Shown here one piece after another: positions 8,981 through 17,778 of a stretch of 64,000 nucleotides of DNA; the first letter of the stretch is position 1; each line of letters starts with the position of its first letter. This stretch comes from an uncultured Christensenellaceae bacterium (GTDB lineage: Bacteria; Bacillota; Clostridia; Christensenellales; Pumilibacteraceae): the NCBI GenBank assembly GCA_910588155.1, contig CAJUPB010000002.1, positions 191,446 through 255,445 of the forward strand. The letters are read 5' to 3'. The position numbers and the translations under genes are program-made. The notes beneath the pieces were generated by a model, which saw only the letters and a program-made list of their open reading frames with translations, was not told where the DNA came from and made no database searches.

Positions 8981-10329
8981 TGAAAGTGCTTTTGGCAAGA
9001 GTAAAACCGCACAAGCTGACGGTCAACTTGCAAAGTTTTATGGTTTGCGAACCGTTGGAGCTGGAATATTCTTATGCCGCGCTTAAATCGCACGGACACG
9101 AAGTCGAGATTTTGGACTTGATTTTGGAAAGAAAAAGTTTCGATAAGCTGCTGAAAGGCAAGAACTACGACCTTGTGTGCTTTACGGGATACCTCGTCCA
9201 CGTCGGAGAAATCAAACGGCACGCGGCAATGGCAAAAAAGCTTATGCCGAATTGTAGGACGGTTGCGGCGGGCGTTCACGCGGAAGTCGTGCCGACCGAT
9301 TTCGTCGACGGCAACATAGATATTATCCTTTGGGCAAACGCTTTGAATACTCTCGTGGAAATTGCGGACGGAGCAGACCCGAGGCGGCAGGACAGCGTGT
9401 ACAAAAGCGGCGCTCAAAAACCGTCCGTCGTCAGGTTGGAAGACAAGATTTTTCCCGACCGCAATTGTACGAAAAAATACCGCGACAAATACAACTATAT
9501 ATATCACGACAGATGTGCGACGATAAAAACGTCGTTCGGGTGTCCGTATAAATGCAGTTTTTGTTTTTGTACCCGCGTATGCGACTACGCCGTACGCGAG
9601 TTGAACAGAGTTATGGACGAACTTGAAACGATTGAGGAAGAAAACGTTTTTATCGTGGACGACGACTTCACGGCGAGTTCGCAGAGAGTGCGGGAGTTTT
9701 GCAGACTTTTGGACGAGCGGAAAATCGAAAAACATTTCATCGCTTTCGCCAGAGCCGATTTTATAACGGCGCACGAAGAAGAAATAAAGCTTTTGCACGA
9801 GCACGGTTTCGATGCGCTTTTCGTGGGATTGGAGTCGTACAGAGAGGGGGAGTTGGACCGCTTCGACAAGCGCACTACCGTGGAGCAAAACAGTGCGGCG
9901 GTGCGAATTCTGGAAGGCGTCGGAATGCAATGTTACAGCGGGTTGATAGTCGGCGAGGATTGGGCAAAACGCGATTTCGACGCGCTCATAAATTATCTAA
10001 ACGGCTTTATGCATCCGCTTGTAAATATTCAGCCGATTACTCCTATGCCCGGCACTCCGCTGTTTGACGAATATCGACGGGAGATTACGACGCCGCGGAC
10101 GAGATATGAACTATGGGATATGGCGCACGTCGTATTCAAACCCGAGCGTATGTCGAAAAGAAAGTATTACTATCATATATTGCGAGCATATTTGAAGACC
10201 AGCGCAAATAAAACGCAACGAAAATTTATACGGGAAAGATACGGGAAAAGAGTTTACAAAAGAGTTAAGAAAGGTGCGGCGCATATATTCTTTCAATACC
10301 TGCGTCAGATGTTGTTTCCGTCGAAATGA
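8980..10329 (+). CDS. Radical SAM protein with N-terminal cobalamin-binding-type domain
   Basis: A 449-aa protein. Residues 1-130 look like a Rossmann-type B12-binding domain (SYAALKSHGHEVEILDL, then YDLVCFTGYLVHVGEIKRHA). The radical SAM core contains the 4Fe-4S motif CPYKCSFC (CxxxCxxC) near residue 188, followed by FIVDDDFTAS and ALFVGLESY, typical strand signatures of the TIM barrel. The C-terminal part (PITPMPGTPLFDEYR) is usual for the BchE/HpnP-like superfamily. Members methylate, cyclise or rearrange lipids and natural products; the actual reaction is unknown. The start overlaps the preceding stop (TAATG). Confidence 0.85.
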   Translation: MKVLLARVKPHKLTVNLQSFMVCEPLELEYSYAALKSHGHEVEILDLILERKSFDKLLKGKNYDLVCFTGYLVHVGEIKRHAAMAKKLMPNCRTVAAGVHAEVVPTDFVDGNIDIILWANALNTLVEIADGADPRRQDSVYKSGAQKPSVVRLEDKIFPDRNCTKKYRDKYNYIYHDRCATIKTSFGCPYKCSFCFCTRVCDYAVRELNRVMDELETIEEENVFIVDDDFTASSQRVREFCRLLDERKIEKHFIAFARADFITAHEEEIKLLHEHGFDALFVGLESYREGELDRFDKRTTVEQNSAAVRILEGVGMQCYSGLIVGEDWAKRDFDALINYLNGFMHPLVNIQPITPMPGTPLFDEYRREITTPRTRYELWDMAHVVFKPERMSKRKYYYHILRAYLKTSANKTQRKFIRERYGKRVYKRVKKGAAHIFFQYLRQMLFPSK

Positions 10330-10348
10330 GAAGGGGAGGTGGATTACA

Positions 10349-11668
10349 ATGAACAAGAAAATACTTTTCATTCAGCCTACGATATATGACGACGAAGGAA
10401 AGCTTTTGAAAAAGCGCAGGCTGTTTTTTGTGGGGTTGGCGCATCCTTTGCTTGCCGCGCTTTTGCCGGAAGGGTGGAGTGCGCAGATGTGTCTGGATAT
10501 GATTGAGGACATTCCGTACGACACCGACGCCGACGTTATCGGAATAGGCGGAGTGGGACACGCGGCAAAACGCGCAAAAGATATTGCGATTGAGTTTAAA
10601 AAACGCGGCAAAATCGTGTTTATGGGCGGACCTATGGTGTCGCTTGTTCCCGAAATGGCGAAGGAGTATTGCGACAGCGTTATGATAGGCGACAGCGAAG
10701 AGACGATAGGCGAACTGTGCCGCGACATAGAAAACGGCTGTTTAAAACCGTTTTATAAAAAGCCTTTGGAAAAACTCTCGTTTCCGTTGCCGAGGTATGA
10801 CCTTGTGGTTAAAAAGCGAATAGGCAATTTTCTGCCTGTACAGGCGGGCAGAGGCTGTCCGAATACCTGTTCGTTCTGCACGATTTCCTGTTTGTTCAAA
10901 GGCAGATATATGCGCAGAGACATCGAAGAAGTGGTGCGCGACATAAAATATATCAAAAGCCTGGGATTTAAAGAATTTCTGCTTGTGGACGACAATATAG
11001 TCTCCGACCCCGAATATATGTTCGAGCTGTGCCGACAGATAAAACCGCTTAAAATGCGATGGATGAGTCAATGCGCGGTTCAGATTGCCGACAATCCGAA
11101 ACTTTTGAAAGCCGTTGCCGAAAGCGGATGTTATGTTTTGAGTTTCGGGCTGGAAAATATAAATCCCGATGCTTTGAAAAAAGTAAATAAAGATTGGTGC
11201 GACCCTTCTGATTATCCGAGAGTGTTGAAAGCGGTGAACGATGCGGGCATAGAAGTCGCCAGCGAAATGATAGTGGGGCTGGACACCGACACGCCCGAAT
11301 CGTTGGAAAAGACGGCGGAGTTTGTGGAAAAGAGCACGATAATCGCGCCGAAGTTTTATTGTCTTACGCCCATACCCGGCACGCCGCTGAACAGACAAAT
11401 GAGAGAGGCGGGCAGAATCGCAAGTGACGATGTTTTGGAATACAAGCCGTCGCAATCGGTGCTGAACACTCCGAATATGACGGCGCAGCAGATTACGGAA
11501 GAATATTGGAAGCTTTACAAAAGGCTTTACAGCGTCAAAAATATATTGAAGCGGACGCTGTTCAACAAAAGGATGCTCAAACATCCGCTGCGGACGCTGT
11601 TCTTTTTCGGAATAAACCTTGTGTACCGCTCGCAGATAAAACGTAAAATCGCACCGAATATTTTTTGA
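10349..11668 (+). CDS. Second cobalamin-type radical SAM protein
   Basis: A 440-aa protein from the ATG at 10349, chosen because GGGGAGGTGG precedes it; an open frame extends back to 10274 without a ribosome site. The N-terminal B12-binding-like domain (ADVIGIGGVGHAAKRAK, VFMGGPMVSLVPE) is followed by the radical SAM motif CPNTCSFC, then FLLVDDNIVSD and VLSFGLENINPDALKK. The C terminus has the common CxPIPGTPLN-type ending and a basic, hydrophobic tail. It is a distant paralogue of the gene before it, and the two close the operon in front of the terminator at 11684. Paired B12-radical SAM enzymes in one operon suggest two steps on one substrate; this is inference. Confidence 0.85.
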   Translation: MNKKILFIQPTIYDDEGKLLKKRRLFFVGLAHPLLAALLPEGWSAQMCLDMIEDIPYDTDADVIGIGGVGHAAKRAKDIAIEFKKRGKIVFMGGPMVSLVPEMAKEYCDSVMIGDSEETIGELCRDIENGCLKPFYKKPLEKLSFPLPRYDLVVKKRIGNFLPVQAGRGCPNTCSFCTISCLFKGRYMRRDIEEVVRDIKYIKSLGFKEFLLVDDNIVSDPEYMFELCRQIKPLKMRWMSQCAVQIADNPKLLKAVAESGCYVLSFGLENINPDALKKVNKDWCDPSDYPRVLKAVNDAGIEVASEMIVGLDTDTPESLEKTAEFVEKSTIIAPKFYCLTPIPGTPLNRQMREAGRIASDDVLEYKPSQSVLNTPNMTAQQITEEYWKLYKRLYSVKNILKRTLFNKRMLKHPLRTLFFFGINLVYRSQIKRKIAPNIF

Positions 11669-11683
11669 ATACGCATAAGCTCG

Positions 11684-11716
11684 ATACCGCGCAATTCGCG
11701 CGGTATTTTCTTTTTG
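11684..11716 (+). terminator. Intrinsic terminator of the R-M/radical SAM operon
   Basis: ATACCGCGC pairs with GCGCGGTAT around an AATTC loop, followed by TTTTCTTTTT. It lies 16 bases past the last radical SAM stop. Confidence 0.85.
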
Positions 11717-11777
11717 GTATAAACAGCAAGCGGATAGGGGATAATCACGGATAACGAATAAACAAGGAGTATTTTTT

Positions 11778-13049
11778 ATGAGTTTTAATCCGCTTGACGT
11801 AAAACCCGTGAAATCGGACAAATGGTTCGAGGACTGGAAAAAGCTGTACCCCAAACAGTACAATAAAACAGAAGCAGACCCGTACACGAAAGTGCGAGTC
11901 ATTCTTATGAACGGCACCGAATTCGAGCAAAACTGGTTTTATCACAATTTCGCAAGGCATTGCACGAACAACGATTTGAGAAGAGAAATCGCGCTGATTC
12001 GCAGAAGCGAGCAGCAACAGCAAAAAAAGATAAGCTGTTTGAAACCGATTGACGAAACGATTTTGGAACACACGATAGGATACGAGCAACTTGCGGTCGA
12101 CTTGACGGCGCTTATGGCAAGAAGAGAGAAAGACCCGTATGTCAAAAAATCGCTCGATTTCGCGCTTTTGGAAGACTTTGACCATCTATACCGTTTCAGC
12201 GACCTTTTGGAAATGGAACAGGGTGTGCTGGGCGAGAAACTTGTCGGAGGCTACACGGAAATAATGCCGGGTCGTCCCACGATTTCCGAACACCGCTATC
12301 CCTTCGACGACGTGCGCCACGGCATCGACGCAAAAACAGCCGACCCGCTGACAAAACTGCAAACGGCAATAATAACTGCGGCGGAACAGCAGACGATGAA
12401 CTATTATATGAATGTGGCGACGTTCTATGCCGGCAGCGACCTCGGAAGACGGTTGTTCCTCGAAATAGGTATGATAGAGGAACAGCACGTAACTCAATAC
12501 GAATCGCTTATGGATGCGTCTGCGACTTGGTTGGAATGCGCGCTTATGCACGAGTATGCGGAGTGCTATCTGTACTATTCGCTTATGCAGGACGAAACGG
12601 ACGAATATATACGCGGAATATGGGAATCGCATTTGACGCAGGAAATCTCGCATTTGCACGAGGTCGACAGACTTTTGAAAAAGTACGAGAAGAAAGATGC
12701 GCGTCAGTTGCTCAACGGCGGTGAATTCCCGGAGCTTATCGCTTTCAATAAAAACGCCGAACCGAATAAGGCATATATACGTCAGATTCTCGGCAAGACG
12801 GTAAACAATTCCGCGCTTTTGGAAGAAATCGTTCCCGTCAGAGAATTGCCCGACAATTGCGAGTTTTTCAAATATAACGAAACTGTCAATAAGTCTCCCG
12901 CATATGTCGCCAGCCATAACGTTATCGACAAGTATATTTTGGAAGCGGGCGAGGATTACCGCTTTGAAGAAGAAGCGCATCCCGTCAAAGAACTGCGCAA
13001 CCGAATGGTGGATAATACGGAAGTAGGCAGACGTCCGAAAGGGGTATAA
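11778..13049 (+). CDS. Ferritin-like (diiron-type) protein, conserved in Clostridia, function unknown
   Basis: A 423-aa soluble protein behind AAGGAG. It has helical blocks carrying possible iron ligands: TIGYEQLAVDL and LEDFDHLYRF in the first half, AAEQQTMNYYMN, then MIEEQH at residues 232-237, HEYAECYLYYSL near 258, and QEISHLHEVD near 295. Paired E...ExxH patterns of this kind mark ferritin-like four-helix bundles. No known enzyme subfamily is recognised. It has its own ribosome site and lies between two terminators, so it is probably monocistronic. The family fold is moderately sure; the presence of metal is inference. Confidence 0.6.
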   Translation: MSFNPLDVKPVKSDKWFEDWKKLYPKQYNKTEADPYTKVRVILMNGTEFEQNWFYHNFARHCTNNDLRREIALIRRSEQQQQKKISCLKPIDETILEHTIGYEQLAVDLTALMARREKDPYVKKSLDFALLEDFDHLYRFSDLLEMEQGVLGEKLVGGYTEIMPGRPTISEHRYPFDDVRHGIDAKTADPLTKLQTAIITAAEQQTMNYYMNVATFYAGSDLGRRLFLEIGMIEEQHVTQYESLMDASATWLECALMHEYAECYLYYSLMQDETDEYIRGIWESHLTQEISHLHEVDRLLKKYEKKDARQLLNGGEFPELIAFNKNAEPNKAYIRQILGKTVNNSALLEEIVPVRELPDNCEFFKYNETVNKSPAYVASHNVIDKYILEAGEDYRFEEEAHPVKELRNRMVDNTEVGRRPKGV

Positions 13050-13068
13050 CGAAACACCGATAAAAAAA

Positions 13069-13100
13069 GACCGCACGGATTTATCCGAGCGGTCGATTTT
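13069..13100. terminator. Bidirectional terminator between convergent genes
   Basis: GACCGC-ACGGAT pairs with ATCCG-A-GCGGTC; an A run precedes it and a T run follows it, so it can serve both the ferritin-like gene (+) and the membrane gene (-). Confidence 0.8.
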
Positions 13101-13108
13101 TTATGATA

Positions 13109-13732
13109 CTATTTTGTTTCCTTGTTTTCCGACGGTTCGCAAGTGTCTGCGATTGCGTCTGTTTTTTCGTTTGCGGTCTCTTGCGCAACCATATCGTTTT
13201 TTTTCGGCGGAATATAGAGCAGGTCTTCTTTAAGCGTTCGGAATGTCACCAAGCGGAACATATAAGCGAAAGCTGCGCCTCCGCAGCCGAGGATTGCCGC
13301 GCAAATGTCCCATATGTTGAAACCGTAGCTTACGACTCCGTATATAAACAGAGCCATTTGAGCGGCGGCGTGGAGAAAGTGCAATGCGGAAAACAATTCC
13401 ACGGAAACGAAAGTACGTTTTTCGAAACCTGTTTTCGGGCGTCTTTTTTCGTCTATCGGTTTCGTTACGTTGCAATTGCGGCTTGCTCCGTAAGAAGCGG
13501 CGACGGAAACGATAATGAGCGCGAAAATCAAAAGTACGTACAATGTTTGCAACCAGACGATATTCTTTGCGAACTTTGCCCATTCTTGCGGAATAAACAA
13601 AATCAATGCCAAAGTCAACGTGGACGAATACATAAAAATCAAGCGCAGTTTTTGCGCTTTTTTCAAAACAGCTTCGTCTTTTTGCGAAACGAATGTTCCG
13701 CGTGTTTGCTTATTCTTTTTTTTGAATGTCAT
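13109..13732 (-). CDS. Small integral membrane protein, unknown function
   Basis: A 207-aa protein starting at the ATG at 13732, which has AAGAGGT 6 bases upstream. About four hydrophobic segments are visible: LIFMYSSTLTLALILFI, LQTLYVLLIFALIIVSVAA, LHFLHAAAQMALFIYGVV and IWDICAAILGCGGAAFAY. The N terminus is basic and the C terminus is a hydrophilic, acidic tail. A plus-strand frame of similar length covers the same bases but has no ribosome site and no coherent domain, so the minus strand was chosen. No family is recognised. Confidence 0.65.
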   Translation of the reverse strand: MTFKKKNKQTRGTFVSQKDEAVLKKAQKLRLIFMYSSTLTLALILFIPQEWAKFAKNIVWLQTLYVLLIFALIIVSVAASYGASRNCNVTKPIDEKRRPKTGFEKRTFVSVELFSALHFLHAAAQMALFIYGVVSYGFNIWDICAAILGCGGAAFAYMFRLVTFRTLKEDLLYIPPKKNDMVAQETANEKTDAIADTCEPSENKETK

Positions 13733-13840
13733 CTGAAACCTCTTGCATAAAAAAGTATAACAAAAAGTCCGCATTTTGTAAAGGGAAACCGTGAAAAATT
13801 TATTTCACATAAATTTCACAAGATAATCGGCGGACATAGG

Positions 13841-13869
13841 TTGACAGTTTTTTCCGATAGGCATATAAT
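13841..13869 (+). promoter_or_regulatory. Consensus sigma-A promoter of the ABC exporter operon
   Basis: TTGACA at 13841-13846, exactly 17 bp, and TATAAT at 13864-13869: a perfect consensus. The leader runs about 60 bases to the ATG at 13936, with AAAGGAGA upstream of it. Confidence 0.92.
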
Positions 13870-13935
13870 TTGTTTTGTATAGCGAGAGGGAATAAAAGAG
13901 AAAATAACAGTATATAAAGGAGACCTCGACATATT

Positions 13936-15666
13936 ATGTTTAAAGTCTACAAAAAGTATATACCGCATTTAATCGTCTGTTTTGCTTTGCTGTTTTTGGA
14001 AGCATTCGCCGACCTTGCTATGCCCGAGTATATGGCGCAGATGATGGAAAAGGTCGTGGGCGGCGCGGGCACGTTGGAAATTTTGAAAATAGGCGGCATT
14101 ATGTTGGGGTATGCCGCGCTTGTAACGGGGTGTTCCGTCCTCGTCGGATACATCGCTTCCGTAGTAGGTTCCGGAACGAGCAGAAAACTGCGCGAAATGC
14201 TGTTTTCGAAAGTTTCCGATTTTTCGGCGGCGGAGTTCGATAAATTCCGGGTATCGTCGCTTATTACCCGCTCCACGAACGACGTAACGCAAGTGCAAAT
14301 GTTCACTATTATGTTTGTGCGTATAGTTATGTACGCACCCATACTTGCCGTGGGCGGTATCATAAAGGCAATTGCCAACAGTACGGGAATGGACACTCTC
14401 GTATGGGTAATCGTTGCGGCTGTGGGAGCGATAATCTGTTCGCTTGCCGCGCTTATGCTCATCGTACAGCCGAAGTTTACGAGACTGCAAAAGATTGTCG
14501 ACAGACTCAATTCGGTGGCGCGCGAGTCTCTCACGGGAAAAGAAGTCGTGCGTGCTTTCGGAACGCAACGTTTCGAGGAGAGCCGTTTCGACGAGGTAAA
14601 TACCGACCTGAAAAAAACGCAGCTTTTCGTGAACCGCATAATGGGTCTGTTTATGCCGATAGTTACCGTGGTTATGAACGGCGTGTCGATTGCCGTGATT
14701 TGGCTGACATCTTATCAAGCGACGGATATTGCTATGGTAACGTCTATGATGGCGTTTATTCAGTATGCCGTACAGATTATAATGGCGTTTATGATGGTTA
14801 CTATGGTGTTTGTGCTTATGCCGCGCGCGGTGGTGTCGGTCAAGCGCATAAACGAAGTTTTGAAATCGAAGATTTCCATTGTAGACAGAGAGGGTGCAAT
14901 CAAAGCGGAGAATACGAAGGGAGAGCTTGTTTTCGAAAACGTTTCTTTCCGTTACGGCGACAGTGAAGACGCTGTGCTGAAAGATATCAGTTTCACGTCG
15001 TTGCCGGGACAGACGACTGCCATTATAGGGGCAACGGGGTCTGGCAAATCCACGCTTATAAAACTCATACCGCGATTGTACGATGTCAGCGAAGGCTGTG
15101 TGAAATTGGACGGCAGAGACGTGCGTGATTATACCGTGGACAGTCTGCGCGACAATATATCTTTTGTGCCGCAAAAAAACGTGCTGCTGAAAGGCACGAT
15201 TGAAAGCAACATAAAGTATAACGACATCGACGGCAACGTCGAAGATATGAAGACGGCAGCTGAAATCGCACAGGCAACCGAATTCATAGATTCCAAGGAA
15301 AACGGATACGAAAGCGAAATCGCGCAGGGCGGCGGAAATGTTTCGGGAGGTCAGAAACAGCGATTGGCGATAGCCCGCGCTCTGTATAAAAAAGCGCCCG
15401 TTTACATTTTCGACGACAGTTTTTCGGCATTGGATTTCAAGACGGATGCGGCGTTGCGCGCCGCGCTGAAAGAAAAGCTGGCAGATAAAAATATTATAAT
15501 CGTTGCGCAGAGAGTGGGGTCGATAATGAATGCCGACCAAATTCTCGTCCTCGACGAGGGCAGACTTGTCGGAAAAGGCACACATTCGGAGCTTATGAAA
15601 ACTTGTTCCGTTTATAACGAGATAGCTCATTCCCAGCTGTCGAAGGAGGAACTGCAAAATGCCTAA
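13936..15666 (+). CDS. Heterodimeric ABC exporter subunit, degenerate-site half (BmrC/TM287-like)
   Basis: A 576-aa half-transporter: an N-terminal six-helix type IV exporter domain (residues about 15-305) and a C-terminal ATPase. Walker A is GATGSGKST near residue 366 and the signature is VSGGQKQRLAIARAL. Walker B is followed by D instead of the catalytic E (VYIFDDSFSALD). That substitution is typical of the non-hydrolysing site in heterodimeric exporters. The gene overlaps the next by 8 bases. Substrates of such pairs are drugs, lipids or peptides; nothing nearby identifies one. Confidence 0.92.
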   Translation: MFKVYKKYIPHLIVCFALLFLEAFADLAMPEYMAQMMEKVVGGAGTLEILKIGGIMLGYAALVTGCSVLVGYIASVVGSGTSRKLREMLFSKVSDFSAAEFDKFRVSSLITRSTNDVTQVQMFTIMFVRIVMYAPILAVGGIIKAIANSTGMDTLVWVIVAAVGAIICSLAALMLIVQPKFTRLQKIVDRLNSVARESLTGKEVVRAFGTQRFEESRFDEVNTDLKKTQLFVNRIMGLFMPIVTVVMNGVSIAVIWLTSYQATDIAMVTSMMAFIQYAVQIIMAFMMVTMVFVLMPRAVVSVKRINEVLKSKISIVDREGAIKAENTKGELVFENVSFRYGDSEDAVLKDISFTSLPGQTTAIIGATGSGKSTLIKLIPRLYDVSEGCVKLDGRDVRDYTVDSLRDNISFVPQKNVLLKGTIESNIKYNDIDGNVEDMKTAAEIAQATEFIDSKENGYESEIAQGGGNVSGGQKQRLAIARALYKKAPVYIFDDSFSALDFKTDAALRAALKEKLADKNIIIVAQRVGSIMNADQILVLDEGRLVGKGTHSELMKTCSVYNEIAHSQLSKEELQNA

Positions 15667-17662
15667 TATGCCTATGCACGGACAAAGAGCGATGCCGGGA
15701 GCAAAACCCGTTAATTTCAAGCGTACTCTCGGTCAGCTTATACGATATATGAAAGCATCCGTCGCACCGATAATTATTTCCTTTTTGCTTGCGATTGCCG
15801 CAGTCGTACTTACGATTAACATACCGAAAATCACGGGTAACGCCACGGATACGCTGCTTACGGGTGTGATTCAAAAACAGATTTACGCCGCCGTGGAGAA
15901 ATCATTGGAAGACGGCGCGACTATGGAGGGAGTGGCAAACGGTATTGCGGCGCAGACGGGAAAGAACGTTCAGGACATAACTCTTGCCGATTTGATAAAT
16001 GCGTTGGGGGCGGAAAACGGAGATTTTGCGGAAAACGTGCCGCAGAAATACCGCGACGCGGTGTTGAATATGAAACTGTACACGGCGCCGAGTATGGATA
16101 TAGATGCGGTCATACGGTTATTGATTGCGGCTACGATTTTGATTGCCATTTCCGGAATTTTAAATTACGGACAGAGTTTCTTGCTTGCGGGCGTGGCGCA
16201 AAAAATATCGTATCGCTTGCGGCGCGACATAGATTTGAAAATAAACAAGTTGCCGTTCAAGTATTACGACAAAATCAAAAGCGGCGAAGTTTTGAGCTAT
16301 CTGACCAACGACGTGGACAATATTTCGACGTCGTTGAACCAGAGCTTGGCACAGCTTGTTACGGCGGTGACGACCATCATCGGCGTACTTGTTATGATGT
16401 TTTCGATAAGCTGGATATTGACGTTGATTGCGCTTGTCATAATGCCGCTTTCTTTTCTGCTTGTTCTGACGGTCGTGAAATTGTCGCAAAAGCATTTTGT
16501 GAATCAGCAGAAAAAATTGGGTGAAGCCAATGCACACATCGAGGAAATGTACGGCGCGCATCAGGTGGTTCAGCTCTATAACGGACAGCAGGACAGCAAA
16601 GCGGGATTCGAAAAACTGAACAAAGAATTGGCGCACGCGGCAAAGCGTTCGCAGTTTCTGTCGGGACTTATGCAACCGTGTATGCAGCTCATAGGCAATC
16701 TCGGCTATGTCGTGACCTGCGTTGTCGGCGGCGTGCTTGTCGCAAACGGCGGTCTCGGCGTCGGCAATATTCAATCGTTCATACAGTATATGAGACAGTT
16801 CAATCAACCCATCGCGCAATTCGGCAATATTATGAATACGTTGCAGCTTACGGTTGCGAGTGCGGAACGCGTATTCGGATTTTTAAATGCCGAGGAAGAA
16901 AAAGACAGCGGCGAGGGAGCGCCCGAAAGCTGCCGCGGCGTCGTGGAATTCAAAAACGTCAAATTCGGTTACAGCGAAGACAAAATTATAATCAAAGACT
17001 TTTCTTCGAGAATCGAAGCGGGCAGCAAGGTGGCTATCGTCGGTCCTACCGGCGCCGGCAAAACCACTATGGTGAAACTGCTGATGCGTTTTTACGACTT
17101 AAACGGCGGAGCCATCTATCTCGACGGCAAGAACGTCGAGCAGTACAGCCGCGACGGTATGAGAAATGAATTCGGAATGGTTTTGCAAGACACTTGGCTT
17201 TACAGCGCATCGATTAGAGAAAACATACGCTACGGCAGATTGGATGCCACGGACGAGGAAGTGACAAAAGCCGCGAAGATTGCTTGTGCCGACCATTTCA
17301 TACGCACCTTGGAAGGCGGTTACGACTTCGTGATAAACGAGGAGGCGGACAATATTTCGCAGGGACAGAAACAGCTTCTGACGATAGCCAGAGCCGTGCT
17401 TGCCGACCCGAAAGTGTTGATTTTGGACGAGGCGACTTCCTCGGTCGATACGCGCACGGAACTGTTAATTCAAAAGGCTATGGCGCGGCTTATGGAGGGA
17501 CGCACGTCGTTTATCATAGCGCATCGCCTGTCCACGATTAAGGACGCCGACAAAATACTCGTTATGCGCGACGGCGATATCGTCGAACAGGGCAATCACG
17601 AGGAACTTATGCAAATCGACGACGGATTTTACAAAAAACTTTACAACGCGCAGTTTGCTTGA
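15659..17662 (+). CDS. Heterodimeric ABC exporter subunit, canonical half (BmrD/TM288-like)
   Basis: A 667-aa half-transporter whose start overlaps the preceding gene. An insertion of about 90 residues between the first two membrane helices (KQIYAAVEKSLEDG to MKLYTAPSMDID) probably lies outside the membrane. The ATPase has Walker A GPTGAGKTT near residue 461, signature ISQGQKQLLTIARA and Walker B LILDEATSSVD with the catalytic glutamate. Together with the upstream half it makes one degenerate and one consensus ATP site. No terminator was identified before the following glgP promoter. Confidence 0.92.
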   Translation: MPNMPMHGQRAMPGAKPVNFKRTLGQLIRYMKASVAPIIISFLLAIAAVVLTINIPKITGNATDTLLTGVIQKQIYAAVEKSLEDGATMEGVANGIAAQTGKNVQDITLADLINALGAENGDFAENVPQKYRDAVLNMKLYTAPSMDIDAVIRLLIAATILIAISGILNYGQSFLLAGVAQKISYRLRRDIDLKINKLPFKYYDKIKSGEVLSYLTNDVDNISTSLNQSLAQLVTAVTTIIGVLVMMFSISWILTLIALVIMPLSFLLVLTVVKLSQKHFVNQQKKLGEANAHIEEMYGAHQVVQLYNGQQDSKAGFEKLNKELAHAAKRSQFLSGLMQPCMQLIGNLGYVVTCVVGGVLVANGGLGVGNIQSFIQYMRQFNQPIAQFGNIMNTLQLTVASAERVFGFLNAEEEKDSGEGAPESCRGVVEFKNVKFGYSEDKIIIKDFSSRIEAGSKVAIVGPTGAGKTTMVKLLMRFYDLNGGAIYLDGKNVEQYSRDGMRNEFGMVLQDTWLYSASIRENIRYGRLDATDEEVTKAAKIACADHFIRTLEGGYDFVINEEADNISQGQKQLLTIARAVLADPKVLILDEATSSVDTRTELLIQKAMARLMEGRTSFIIAHRLSTIKDADKILVMRDGDIVEQGNHEELMQIDDGFYKKLYNAQFA

Positions 17663-17743
17663 TTTTCAAAAAACTTCGAGTCGGCGGTTTTGCATTCTTT
17701 AAAACGTAACGTATTTTTGAGTGAGTTGTTTCGGATTTTTTAG

Positions 17744-17772
17744 TTGCAAAAAAACGGCGGCGGTGTTATAAT
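17744..17772 (+). promoter_or_regulatory. Promoter of glgP, positioned for a leaderless transcript
   Basis: TTGCAA at 17744-17749, 17 bp, TATAAT at 17767-17772. Only six bases separate the -10 box from the glgP ATG at 17779, so the usual start point coincides with the A of ATG. There is no ribosome-binding site between them. Confidence 0.75.
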
Positions 17773-17778
17773 TTCGGT

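Noticed and set aside
13103..13750. Plus-strand frame of 215 codons opposite the small membrane protein
   Set aside because: No ribosome site and a Cys/Phe/Arg-rich sequence without pattern; the minus strand has AAGAGGT at the start and clear transmembrane helices.
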